Source: Tenacibaculum sp. MAR_2009_124 (lineage in GTDB: Bacteria > Bacteroidota > Bacteroidia > Flavobacteriales > Flavobacteriaceae). Taken from it: DNA of 64,000 nucleotides. The stretch is taken from NCBI RefSeq assembly GCF_900105455.1, contig NZ_FNSF01000005.1, positions 992,001 through 1,056,000 of the forward strand, given 5' to 3'. The notes under the pieces are model-generated. The model did no database searches. It saw only the letters and a program-made list of their open reading frames with translations, and was not told where the DNA came from. Within the stretch, counting starts at the first letter, position 1. Each line of letters opens with the position of its first letter. Position numbers and translations under genes: made by a program. Positions 43,789-52,352 of this stretch are shown here, one piece after another.

Positions 43789-44346
43789 ATGAAAACAATC
43801 TTTTATTTACTTTTCAATTCTCAAAAAGCATTAGAACTTTTAGATGAACAGTATGAAGATGATTTATATCGTAAGAGCATTGTTATTTTTGGGCTAACAG
43901 GTTTCGTTAGTTTTATATCTGGTTTTGATCTTCTGGAAGAGAGCAAGTTCTTAATAGTTCTTTTATTTCTTGTATTAACTATTTGTGTCTATGTAATTTT
44001 TGGAATGGCTTACGCCTTCGTTCTTCATAGAATAGGGAAGTTATTAAAAGGAAAGGCTAGTTTCATTGAAGTTTGTTCGTTGTATGCCTATTCACTATTT
44101 CCTCTGATTTTTCTTTTTGTAATGATTGTATTGATTAATAATTGGCATCATTTTTCTATTGATACAGAATTAGCAAATAATCAAATATATAAAAGAGGTT
44201 TGTTCATGATAACTTCAATAATATCTATAAAAATTCTAATTAAAGGCCTTATTAAGTTCAATGGTTATTCTATATTTAAAAGTATATTAAATCTGCTTCC
44301 AACAATTGTTTTTACTATTCTGTTATGGTACTTTGTTCTCCGTTAA
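43789..44346 (+). CDS. Yip1-family membrane protein
   Basis: About 185 residues from the ATG at 43789. Five hydrophobic segments (starting near residues 27, 48, 88, 130 and 163), with a Lys/Asp-rich N-terminus TIFYLLFNSQKALELLDEQY. The layout is that of bacterial Yip1-domain proteins; function is unknown. Its last 32 bases overlap the 3' end of the convergent heme A synthase gene, and there is no terminator between them. Confidence 0.65.
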   Translation: MKTIFYLLFNSQKALELLDEQYEDDLYRKSIVIFGLTGFVSFISGFDLLEESKFLIVLLFLVLTICVYVIFGMAYAFVLHRIGKLLKGKASFIEVCSLYAYSLFPLIFLFVMIVLINNWHHFSIDTELANNQIYKRGLFMITSIISIKILIKGLIKFNGYSIFKSILNLLPTIVFTILLWYFVLR

Positions 44347-45364
44347 GAACAGATATCCTACTCTGCAGCCATAAATAAAATTGTAGACCAAATAATATAG
44401 CACCAGCTAAAAGGTGAGTTGCTTGTGTTCCTATAGGGAAATCGGCATAATACATTAAAATACCTGTAATGGTTTCAAGGAAAATTAAGAAAACAATCCA
44501 GTTAACTAGCTTATACCCTAAGTCTTTAATTTGGTTAAGATAGAACATCCCTAAGTTTACCAAAACAATAGCAATAGTAAATGAACGATGGAAGTAAAAT
44601 TTGAAGCTAGGTTCCATTAAACTATATTCCTTGTTTTCAAAACCATTAAGTTTTACTTGTTCATCAATAAATTGTCGAACTTGAGTTCCTAAGGCTATTT
44701 GAACTAGAGAAAAAATAACGGATGCGATAAGTAATTTGTTAAATAAACTACTGTATTTAACATTGCTATCCTTGGGTTCTGTAACTATATAGTGCAGCCA
44801 TAAAAGCAAGGCAACAATCACTAGTCCTACAACCATATGTATGGTAATAACGGTTGGTTTTAAATTAGTGTCAACAACGGTTTTACCAAGCCACGCTTCA
44901 AAAAGCATTAAGAAAAAGGCTGCATATGCCAGTAAAGCAATGGTTTTATTCTCTTTCCAAAATTTAGAGGCAGCATAAACAAGAAATAGAAATACAAATC
45001 CTGATAATACCGAGGCTAATCTATTAATATATTCAGTCCAAGTATGGTATTTATTAAACTTTGCATAATTATGTTTTGTGTATTTTTTCCAGTTTGAAGT
45101 GTTAAAACTACCGCTCGTCTTTAAATCATTTTCAGCAACAAATAAAGTTTCATTTTTAACAATGATCATTCCTTTTTTATAATCTGAATTAGGTTGCCAG
45201 GTAATTTGTTCTTCCGAGGTAGGAGGAATGTAATAACCAAAACATTTAGGCCAATCAGGACACCCCATTCCAGATCCAGTCATACGAACAACAGAACCCG
45301 CTAAAAAAATTAGATAAACCGAAATGATAGAGATTTTAACTATTAAAGGAAAGCGCTTTTTCAC
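44315..45364 (-). CDS. ctaA: heme A synthase (COX15/CtaA family)
   Basis: Oxidises the C8 methyl of heme O to give heme A for cytochrome oxidase. 349 residues, eight predicted membrane helices. Conserved VVRMTGSGMGCPDWPKCFG at the first periplasmic loop (Cys pair), EYINRLASVLSGFVFL (heme His nearby in HTWTEYINR), ITIHMVVGLVIVALLL, and a late FPIGTQATHLLAGAI. A loop of about 45 residues after the first helix (NSDYKKGMIIVKNETLFVAE) is longer than in Bacillus CtaA. Confidence 0.9.
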   Translation of the reverse strand: MKKRFPLIVKISIISVYLIFLAGSVVRMTGSGMGCPDWPKCFGYYIPPTSEEQITWQPNSDYKKGMIIVKNETLFVAENDLKTSGSFNTSNWKKYTKHNYAKFNKYHTWTEYINRLASVLSGFVFLFLVYAASKFWKENKTIALLAYAAFFLMLFEAWLGKTVVDTNLKPTVITIHMVVGLVIVALLLWLHYIVTEPKDSNVKYSSLFNKLLIASVIFSLVQIALGTQVRQFIDEQVKLNGFENKEYSLMEPSFKFYFHRSFTIAIVLVNLGMFYLNQIKDLGYKLVNWIVFLIFLETITGILMYYADFPIGTQATHLLAGAILFGLQFYLWLQSRISVLNGEQSTITE

Positions 45365-45414
45365 GAGAAAAATGTATTGTTAAACAATCGAATTGAGCAT
45401 AAACATTGCTCTTA

Positions 45415-45422
45415 CAAAGGTA
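45415..45422 (-). promoter_or_regulatory. -7 element of ctaA
   Basis: TACCTTTG on the minus strand, about 50 bases before the ctaA start. Confidence 0.55.
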
Positions 45423-45461
45423 CGGAAAACCTATAAAAAAAGTATTTAAACCCATTCTAAT

Positions 45462-45491
45462 TAAGAAGAAAAGCACCTTTTAAGGTGCTTT
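45462..45491 (-). terminator. terminator of trhO
   Basis: AAAGCACCTT and AAGGTGCTTT form a hairpin; on the minus strand it is followed by TTTTCTTCTT. Confidence 0.78.
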
Positions 45492-45503
45492 CTGTTTTTT
45501 TGG

Positions 45504-46535
45504 TTAATTCTTATACTTGAGAGTTTCCGAACGCCCTTTCTTAAAAATTTTGTTACTGGCTTGTTTACCTCTTCTTAAAGCTTTTTGCTCTTCGTATGAA
45601 AGTTGAATAACTTCTTGACATTCTTTAGAACAAGTATTCTCAGTTTCTATTCTACATTCTTCGCATTGAATAAATAATAGATGACAAGCTTCGTTAGCAC
45701 AATTGGTGTGCGTGTCGCAAGGTTTTCCACACTGATGACATTTAGAAATAACATCATCAGAGATACGTTCTGCACGACGATGATCGAAAACAAAGTTTTT
45801 ACCTTTAAATTTGTTCTCTATGTCTTCCTCTTTTACCTGGCGAGTATATTCTATAATTCCACCTTCAAGTTGGAATACATTTTTAAATCCTTTATGTTTG
45901 TAGTAGGCTGAAGCTTTTTCACAACGAATTCCACCAGTACAATACATTAAAAGATTTTTATCTTCTTTGTGTTCTTTTAAATCTTCTTCAATAATATCTA
46001 ATGAATCTCTAAATGTATCAACATCTGGGGTGCGAGCACCATCAAAATGTCCTATTTCACTTTCATAATGATTCCTCATGTCTACGCAAACCGTATTAGG
46101 GTCTTCTAGCATGGCGTTAAACTCTTTAGCTGATAAATGAACACCTTTGTCTGTTACGTCAAAAGTATTGTCGTTGAGACCGTCAGCAACAATTTTGTCG
46201 CGAACCTTTATTTTTAATTTTAAAAACGATTTATTGTCTTGTTCAACGGCAACATTTAAACGAATATCATTTAAAAAAGAAATGGCATCTAATTGTGCCT
46301 TTAAAGCTAAAAACTTTTTTGCTGGAACAGAAATTTGAGCGTTTATTCCTTCGTTGGCAACATAAGTTCTTCCTAAAACATCGAGTTCATTCCACTCAAT
46401 AAATAACTTGTTTCTGAAAAGTGTAGGATTTTGTATTTTATAATACTGATAAAAAGAAATGGTGAGACGGTCTTCTCCCGCCTCGTCAATTAATTTAGCG
46501 CGTTCAGCTGCGCTTAACTTGTTGTACAGTTGCAT
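45504..46535 (-). CDS. trhO: tRNA uridine(34) hydroxylase (rhodanese family, TrhO/YceA)
   Basis: Forms 5-hydroxyuridine at the tRNA wobble position in an oxygen-dependent reaction. 343 residues from the ATG at 46535 (MQLYNKLSAAERAKLIDEAG); an in-frame ATG eight codons earlier is less conserved. Acylphosphatase-like N domain with YVANEGINAQISVP, rhodanese domain (about 140-235) with VCVDMRNHYESEIGHFDGA and active-site loop MYCTGGIRCEKAS, and a Cys-rich C-terminal segment with several CxxC pairs typical of the longer YceA proteins. A -7 box lies 50 bp upstream. Confidence 0.92.
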   Translation of the reverse strand: MQLYNKLSAAERAKLIDEAGEDRLTISFYQYYKIQNPTLFRNKLFIEWNELDVLGRTYVANEGINAQISVPAKKFLALKAQLDAISFLNDIRLNVAVEQDNKSFLKLKIKVRDKIVADGLNDNTFDVTDKGVHLSAKEFNAMLEDPNTVCVDMRNHYESEIGHFDGARTPDVDTFRDSLDIIEEDLKEHKEDKNLLMYCTGGIRCEKASAYYKHKGFKNVFQLEGGIIEYTRQVKEEDIENKFKGKNFVFDHRRAERISDDVISKCHQCGKPCDTHTNCANEACHLLFIQCEECRIETENTCSKECQEVIQLSYEEQKALRRGKQASNKIFKKGRSETLKYKN

Positions 46536-46584
46536 GCTATACCTTTTTAAGTTAAACAAAAATTTAATGTTTTTTAAAACGCGG

Positions 46585-46592
46585 CAAAGTTA
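46585..46592 (-). promoter_or_regulatory. -7 element of trhO
   Basis: TAACTTTG on the minus strand. The remaining 245 bases to asd hold no other feature I can support. Confidence 0.55.
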
Positions 46593-46837
46593 CTGATTTT
46601 TTGGGGTTTATTGTTTAATATATCACTTTTAATATATTTTTGATAAGATTTTAAACTTAACCTAAAAAATACTAAAATTAGTATACAACTAAAGCTTATT
46701 TTTTAAACCTTTGTATTTGTTATGTGTAAGTAACAAATTATATAGTAATTAATTTATAGAAATGAAATCAGTGTGTTTAGTGTTGATTGTTAAGTATTAA
46801 AGGTTTCATTTTACCACTAAAAATAAAAAATAAAAAG

Positions 46838-47845
46838 ATGAAAGTAGCGCTTGTAGGAGCTACCGGAATGGTAGGTAATGTAATGTTACAGGTATTGGCT
46901 GAAAGAAATTTTCCAGTAACAGAGTTAATTCCTGTTGCTTCTGAACGTTCAGTTGGAAATCAAATAGAATATAAAGGAACCAATTACAGTGTAGTAGGTT
47001 TAGAAACAGCGGTTTCTATGAAGCCAGATGTGGCTTTATTCTCTGCTGGAGGTGGAACATCTTTAGAATGGGCTCCAAAATTTGCTGCAGTTGGAACGAC
47101 AGTAATCGACAATTCATCTGCATGGAGAATGGATCCAACAAAGAAGTTAATCGTTCCAGAAATTAATGCTGGTGAGTTAACAGAAAACGATAAAATTATT
47201 GCCAACCCAAACTGTTCTACAATTCAAATGGTTTTGGCGCTGGCTCCATTACATAAGAAATATAAAATCAATAGAATTGTTGTTTCTACATACCAATCAA
47301 TTACAGGAACAGGGGTAAAAGCTGTTCGTCAGTTAGAAAATGAATCTAATGGAGTTGAAGGGGAAGCGGCATATCCGTATCAAATTCATAAAAATGCATT
47401 GCCTCATTGTGATGTTTTTGAAGAAGCTGGTTACACTAAAGAAGAATTAAAGTTAGTAAGAGAAACTCACAAGATATTAGGAGATCCAAGTATTGGCGTT
47501 ACAGCAACTGCTGTAAGAATACCTGTTGTTGGTGGGCACTCAGAAGCGGTAAATTTAGAGTTTGATTCGCACTATGAATTGGAAGATGTAAGAGCGATTC
47601 TTTCTGAAACTGATGGTGTAATTGTTCAAGATAATATTGAAAACAACGAATACCCAATGCCTTTCTTTGCTGAAGGAAAAGATGAGGTTTTTGTTGGAAG
47701 AATTAGAAGAGATTTGTCTAGAGAAAATGCATTAAATATGTGGATTGTTGCTGATAACTTAAGAAAAGGTGCAGCAACTAATACAGTTCAGATTGCAGAA
47801 TATTTAGTAGCAAATAATTTGATAAAAAACACGGTGTTAGCTTAA
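46838..47845 (+). CDS. asd: aspartate-semialdehyde dehydrogenase
   Basis: Reduces aspartyl phosphate to aspartate semialdehyde for lysine, threonine and methionine synthesis. 335 residues from the ATG at 46838, which begins directly with the NADP-binding loop MKVALVGATGMVGNVM. Catalytic Cys126 in ANPNCSTIQM, and active-site His in RIPVVGGHSEAVNLEF. An upstream in-frame ATG at 46787 would add 17 non-conserved residues. Monocistronic with a good terminator. Confidence 0.95.
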   Translation: MKVALVGATGMVGNVMLQVLAERNFPVTELIPVASERSVGNQIEYKGTNYSVVGLETAVSMKPDVALFSAGGGTSLEWAPKFAAVGTTVIDNSSAWRMDPTKKLIVPEINAGELTENDKIIANPNCSTIQMVLALAPLHKKYKINRIVVSTYQSITGTGVKAVRQLENESNGVEGEAAYPYQIHKNALPHCDVFEEAGYTKEELKLVRETHKILGDPSIGVTATAVRIPVVGGHSEAVNLEFDSHYELEDVRAILSETDGVIVQDNIENNEYPMPFFAEGKDEVFVGRIRRDLSRENALNMWIVADNLRKGAATNTVQIAEYLVANNLIKNTVLA

Positions 47846-47869
47846 AAAACGCTAAACAATAATAAATGA

Positions 47870-47898
47870 AATCCTGAGTGAACGCTCAGGATTTTTTT
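47870..47898 (+). terminator. intrinsic terminator of asd
   Basis: ATCCTGAG pairs with CTCAGGAT around a 6-nt loop and runs into seven T. Confidence 0.9.
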
Positions 47899-48070
47899 AT
47901 TGAACTCATCTTGACTTTTTGTTTTTAACCGAAAATGAGTTTAAATTTGACCAGATGAGACACTTTTTGAAAGTCATAGCCAATAGCTACGAATAAAGAG
48001 AGTAACGAAATATGGGTGAATTTCAGTCGTTTTTTAGGAAATAGAAAAAGCCAAGATGAGTTCATTTCTA

Positions 48071-48078
48071 TATTTTTG
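48071..48078 (+). promoter_or_regulatory. -7 element directly before the HD hydrolase start
   Basis: TATTTTTG ends 4 bases before the ATG at 48083, implying a leaderless or near-leaderless mRNA. It also lies inside any longer ORF starting at 48056, so the later ATG is preferred. Confidence 0.55.
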
Positions 48079-48082
48079 CTTT

Positions 48083-48733
48083 ATGGATAAAAAAACAATT
48101 ATTGAGAATACAATTCAATTTGTAAAGGATACACTCAAAGGAGCGGAAGGTGGACATGATTTTTTTCATATAGAACGTGTGTATAAAAACTCTTTAACCA
48201 TTGCAAAAACGGAAAATGTAGATGAATTTGTTGTGGCATTGGGAGCGTTGCTTCATGATATAGCTGATAGCAAGTTTCATGGTGGAGATGAAAATGTTGG
48301 ACCTAAAAAAGCACGCGTTTTTTTAGAAGGCCAGAAAGTGGAAGAGCCAGTCATCGTTCATGTAGAAAATATTATTAAAAATATTTCTTTTAAAGGAGGT
48401 AATTTTAATCAACAGTTTAACTCTATTGAGTTAGATGTTGTTCAAGATGCTGATCGTTTGGATGCCCTAGGTGCTATTGGTATTGCAAGATGTTTTAATT
48501 ATGGTGGCTTTAAAAATAGAGAGTTATATAATCCAGAGATTCCTCCAAATTTGAATATGACAAAAGAGGAGTATAAAAAATCTAAAGCACCTACAATTAA
48601 TCATTTTTATGAAAAACTTCTTTTGTTAAAAGATCGAATGAATACGAAAACGGGAGAGGTAATGGCTATTAAAAGACATTGTTTTATGGAAGAATTTCTG
48701 AATCAATTTTATATAGAATGGAAAGGTGAATAA
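48083..48733 (+). CDS. HD-domain phosphohydrolase (YedJ-like)
   Basis: 216 residues. Metal-binding HD pattern: HDFFHIERVYKNS early, then ALLHDIADSKFHGG, and a later QDADRLDALGAIGIARCFNYGG. This series is that of YedJ/YpgQ-type hydrolases, several of which act on nucleoside phosphates. The substrate is not determinable here. The ATG at 48083 is chosen because the probable promoter lies directly upstream. Confidence 0.85.
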   Translation: MDKKTIIENTIQFVKDTLKGAEGGHDFFHIERVYKNSLTIAKTENVDEFVVALGALLHDIADSKFHGGDENVGPKKARVFLEGQKVEEPVIVHVENIIKNISFKGGNFNQQFNSIELDVVQDADRLDALGAIGIARCFNYGGFKNRELYNPEIPPNLNMTKEEYKKSKAPTINHFYEKLLLLKDRMNTKTGEVMAIKRHCFMEEFLNQFYIEWKGE

Positions 48734-48851
48734 TGTTAAATTAATATTATTTTACAATAAGCTTTATGTTAAATTTTGTTTTTTAATAAAATAAAGCTAA
48801 GTTTGACAGGTATTCCCAAGAAAAAAATCTTTTTTTTCCCCTTAAGTAAAG

Positions 48852-48888
48852 AAATAGCATTTAAAACTTTTTAAGTGCTATTTTTATT
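48852..48888 (+). terminator. hairpin terminator between the HD hydrolase and GNAT genes
   Basis: AAATAGCA and TGCTATTT form the base of a hairpin with TTAA/TTAA pairing above, followed by T and AT bases. It ends 2 bases before the GNAT ATG, so it could also lie in that gene's leader. Confidence 0.65.
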
Positions 48889-48890
48889 TT

Positions 48891-49322
48891 ATGGAACCTA
48901 TTATTACATATCAAGTTATTTTAGAAACATTTAAAGAAAACGAGTTAACAAACTTACTCGATTTATATACTTCAATTTTTGTTTCTGCTGATATTCATTT
49001 TTTCAAGAAAAGAATTTTAATAAAAGAAAATGTTATAGCGATCATTGCTTTTAGCGGTGAAAGAGCAATTGGTTTTAAAATAGGGTATCGATATAATAAA
49101 GAAACAATGTATAGTTGGGTGGGAGGTGTGTTGAAGATGTATAGAAAACAAGGAATAGGGCAGAAAATGATGGAATTGCAGCATCAAATTGCCAAAGAAC
49201 AAGGATATAAAAAGGCGAGAACAAAATCAATGAACGAGTTTAAGCCAATGATGATATTAAATCTAAAAAATGGATTTAATATCACCAATGTATATACCAA
49301 TACGGTAATTTATACCAAATGA
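48891..49322 (+). CDS. GNAT-family N-acetyltransferase
   Basis: 143 residues with GNAT layout: strand-rich N-terminus, RAIGFKIGYRY, then the acetyl-CoA pyrophosphate-binding motif in KMYRKQGIGQKMMELQHQIA (QGIGQK resembling Q/RxxGxG/A). The C-terminus MMILNLKNGFNITNVYTNT is usual for small-molecule acetyltransferases. Acceptor unknown. The following 180 bases up to the crotonase gene hold no feature. Confidence 0.82.
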   Translation: MEPIITYQVILETFKENELTNLLDLYTSIFVSADIHFFKKRILIKENVIAIIAFSGERAIGFKIGYRYNKETMYSWVGGVLKMYRKQGIGQKMMELQHQIAKEQGYKKARTKSMNEFKPMMILNLKNGFNITNVYTNTVIYTK

Positions 49323-49502
49323 ACCCTAAAATGCCACATAAATACTTGTTCATTTTTCCTGTTTCTACATTGAAAAACAATTCCGTAGCAAAGGCTATGC
49401 AAGAGTTTTACAGCTTTGAAAAAGAAAAAAGCAAGGTCGTTTTTTTTGCATCATTTTAAAATTCGTTTGGTATCAGACTAAAATTGTTTTCGAAAAACAA
49501 CT

Positions 49503-50285
49503 TTAGGCACCAGGGAAATTAGGTTTTCTTTTTTCTAAGAAGGCCGTGGTTCCTTCTTTAAAGTCTTCAGTACCAAAACTGTTTCCAAATTCTTCAATTT
49601 CGGTTTCATAACCATTAACACCATCTCTAAAGTTGTCATTGATAGCTCTTATTGCAGCACTAATGGCAACTGATGAATTTTTCATAATTTTCGAAGCAAG
49701 TTTTTCAGCAAGAGCTAACAGCTCGTTGGGAGAAGTTACGTGGTTTACAAGTCCGTATTCTCTGGCATCCGATGCACCAATCATACTTGCTGTCATAATT
49801 AACTCCATAGCTCTTCCTTTTCCTATTAGTTGAGGTAAGCGTTGCGTTCCTCCATAACCAGGAATAACCCCTAATGAAACCTCAGGAAGTCCCATTTTAG
49901 CATTATCAGAAGCTATTCTGAAATGACAAGCCATAGCAAGTTCTAAACCACCACCTAAAGCAAAACCATTCACTGCTGCAATTACAGGAGTGGATAGATT
50001 TTCAATATAGTCAAACAACATTTCTTGTCCTTTTCTGGCTAAGCCAGCACCTTCTTCAGTTGAAAAGCTGGCAAATTCCGAAATATCTGCTCCTGCAACA
50101 AAGGCCTTTTCTCCGCTTCCTGTAATAATAATTACTTTAATACTAGCATCATCTTCTAAGGTTTCAAAAGCTGTATGAAGTTCTTCAATAGTAACCTTAT
50201 TTAAAGCATTTAATTTTTTCGGACGATTAATGGTAAGCATCGCTAAACCATCTTTTTTTTCAATTAAGAGATTTTCGTAACTCAT
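49503..50285 (-). CDS. enoyl-CoA hydratase/isomerase (crotonase family)
   Basis: 260 residues. Acyl-CoA oxyanion region AGADISEFAS and AVNGFALGGGLELAMACHFR; both catalytic glutamates of true enoyl-CoA hydratases appear to be present (GGLELAM and LPEVSLGVIPGYGGTQRLP). Likely short-chain enoyl-CoA hydratase in fatty-acid or amino-acid oxidation. Last gene of a four-gene minus-strand operon (holB, lipoprotein, kinase, this), 37 bp after the kinase. Confidence 0.9.
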   Translation of the reverse strand: MSYENLLIEKKDGLAMLTINRPKKLNALNKVTIEELHTAFETLEDDASIKVIIITGSGEKAFVAGADISEFASFSTEEGAGLARKGQEMLFDYIENLSTPVIAAVNGFALGGGLELAMACHFRIASDNAKMGLPEVSLGVIPGYGGTQRLPQLIGKGRAMELIMTASMIGASDAREYGLVNHVTSPNELLALAEKLASKIMKNSSVAISAAIRAINDNFRDGVNGYETEIEEFGNSFGTEDFKEGTTAFLEKRKPNFPGA

Positions 50286-50322
50286 GTTTTTGTTTAGTTT
50301 ATTTTGTCAATATAATGCAATA

Positions 50323-51780
50323 CTATGTTTTAGGTAAAATTACGGTAAAAACGGAACCAATGCCTTCAGTTGAAGTAAAACTGATTGAACCATCGTAGGT
50401 TTCAATGATTTTTTTAATCATCGGTAGTCCTAATCCCATGCCACTTGTTTTTGTAGTGAATTTAGGTTCAAATACTAACTCTTTGTTTTCTTCAAGAATT
50501 CCTTTTCCATTATCCGAAATAGAAATTTTAACGTTGTTACCATCAGAACCTACCTTTACCTCAATTTTTGGAGCAGTTTCATCGTTCTTCATGGCTTGTG
50601 TAGCATTTTTAACCAAGTTGGTTACTATTCGTATAAGCTGAGTTTTATCCAAACTAGCATATAATTCATTTTCGCCTGAAATATATTCTATATAATCTTC
50701 AGTAAAAATATCCAAAGCATGTTTAACTACATCGTGAACATTAAGTTTTTCTCTCTTTTGTTTTGGCATTTTCGCAAAATCTGAAAAAGCAGAGGCAATA
50801 GAACTCATTACATCTATTTGTTGAATAAGTGTTAAGCTGTACTCCGCAACTTTTTCTTTAATGTTTGGATCGTCAGGATTGAATTTTCTTTCAAAACTTT
50901 GCACGGTAAGACGCATAGGTGTTAGGGGGTTCTTAATTTCATGTGCCACTTGTTTTGCCATTTCTTTCCAAGCTTCTTCACGTTCACCTTTGGCAAGTTT
51001 TACAGCACTTTCTTCAAGCTGATCAATCATGTTGTTATACGATTCAACAAGTGAAATAATCTCTGAGCTAGCGGCATTGAGAATTATTTTTTCATTGCGT
51101 TGGTTTAATCGGGTTTCTTTAATTTTTTCAGCGATAGTTTTAATTGATCTAGTAATATAGCTAGATAAGAAATACGCCAATACAATTGCCAAAATGAGCA
51201 TTAAACCATATACCAAAGTCAATCTTGATAAAAACTCTTCAAGTTCCTTTTTTTGATCAGAATTGTCCTGTGCAATTCTAAGTTCTAAAATTCCTATTCT
51301 TTTAAACCTTGAATCATTGATATACGTAAAAGATGATTGGTGTTTTAGCCTGTCAATTATCGTATCTTTTTCAATTCTATGATCTGAATTAATAGCTAAA
51401 TTCTTTACGGTTTTTTGAGGTAAAGGAATTTCTTTTGCTTGATCGAAATTGTAAGGAATTGATGATTTTAAAAGCTTTCCATGCATGTCATACATAGAAA
51501 TTGTGAGCTTGTGTACCGAGGCTATTTCATAAATTTTATCTTGAAATATCTTCGGTAGGTTTTCAGAAGTAACAGGATACGTAGTTTTACTAAGCTCTAT
51601 TTCAATATTATGAGCAGTAGCTTGTTCTTTTCTTCCAAATCGTGATTCGTTGTAGTCTTTAGTTTGTTCTTCGTATTGATATACCGTTACGTAAACGATG
51701 AGCATTGATGTCAATAATACCAAGAGTATCATTGATAAGAATATTCTCGTTCTTAAAGAAATGTTGTTAAAAAATGTCAA
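50323..51780 (-). CDS. membrane sensor histidine kinase (HAMP, HisKA)
   Basis: 485 residues, probable TTG start overlapping the upstream stop codon. Two membrane helices (about 13-31 and 187-208) bracket a periplasmic sensor of about 155 residues, followed by HAMP, the phosphoacceptor helix with MAKQVAHEIKNPLTPM, and a HATPase domain with IVTNLVKNATQAMKND, SDNGKGI, and GMGLGLPMIKKI. The AHEIKNPLTPM form is typical of NtrY-like kinases. No response regulator is adjacent, so its partner is elsewhere. Confidence 0.92.
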   Translation of the reverse strand: MTFFNNISLRTRIFLSMILLVLLTSMLIVYVTVYQYEEQTKDYNESRFGRKEQATAHNIEIELSKTTYPVTSENLPKIFQDKIYEIASVHKLTISMYDMHGKLLKSSIPYNFDQAKEIPLPQKTVKNLAINSDHRIEKDTIIDRLKHQSSFTYINDSRFKRIGILELRIAQDNSDQKKELEEFLSRLTLVYGLMLILAIVLAYFLSSYITRSIKTIAEKIKETRLNQRNEKIILNAASSEIISLVESYNNMIDQLEESAVKLAKGEREEAWKEMAKQVAHEIKNPLTPMRLTVQSFERKFNPDDPNIKEKVAEYSLTLIQQIDVMSSIASAFSDFAKMPKQKREKLNVHDVVKHALDIFTEDYIEYISGENELYASLDKTQLIRIVTNLVKNATQAMKNDETAPKIEVKVGSDGNNVKISISDNGKGILEENKELVFEPKFTTKTSGMGLGLPMIKKIIETYDGSISFTSTEGIGSVFTVILPKT

Positions 51781-52352
51781 TTGTTAGTTAGTCTTTTAGT
51801 TTTCATTAATAATTTGTCGTCAAACTCAGAATCATTATCCCAATCGTATATAACTTTTCCTTTAAAGCCATTTTCAGTTGGCGTAATAGTATAGAAGGTT
51901 TTTACCTGTTTTCCTTGGTATTGGTAGTTAACATATAAACTATCTCCTTTGGTTTTCCAAACACCACTAGTTTCACCAACTTTTTTGTCATTAGCTAATA
52001 AAAACCATGCAGAAAAAGTCCCATCTTCTTTGTAAGTAGATTGTGCTTTTCCAGAGTTCGGTTTGCTAAAATCGTCTTCAAACACATAATTGCTATCTGA
52101 TTTTTTATATGTTGGATAGGTTATTTTTATGTATGATGTTTCCCAGTCCCCGATCATGAACTTTTGTAGCAAAAATTGCGCCGATTTTGATTCAGATGAA
52201 TTTTTACTTTGTTTTTTAAAAGAATCGCAGGAAATAAATAGAAATACAATCGCAATTAAAAGCACTATAAAAAAATAAGAATACGTTCTGTTTTTTTTTA
52301 TACTATTATTAGAAATGGACTCAAGTTTGATAGAGATTATATTAGTAACCAT
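51777..52352 (-). CDS. lipocalin-like lipoprotein of unknown function
   Basis: 191 residues. The hydrophobic segment ends in a lipobox FLFISCDS near residue 42, unusually late because of a basic 20-residue N-terminus; a later start is possible but no ATG lies close. The mature part has GDWETSYIKITYP, DGTFSAWF and GVWKTKGDSLYVNY, the strand-and-Trp pattern of lipocalin-like domains. Its start overlaps the holB stop by one base and its stop overlaps the kinase start by 3-4 bases, so it is translationally coupled to both. Confidence 0.7.
   Translation of the reverse strand: MVTNIISIKLESISNNSIKKNRTYSYFFIVLLIAIVFLFISCDSFKKQSKNSSESKSAQFLLQKFMIGDWETSYIKITYPTYKKSDSNYVFEDDFSKPNSGKAQSTYKEDGTFSAWFLLANDKKVGETSGVWKTKGDSLYVNYQYQGKQVKTFYTITPTENGFKGKVIYDWDNDSEFDDKLLMKTKRLTNN

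Noticed and set aside
49323..49502. Possible gene remnant after the GNAT gene
   Set aside because: A short frame resembling a protein tail is visible, but no match to a neighbour or known domain; not enough to call a pseudogene.
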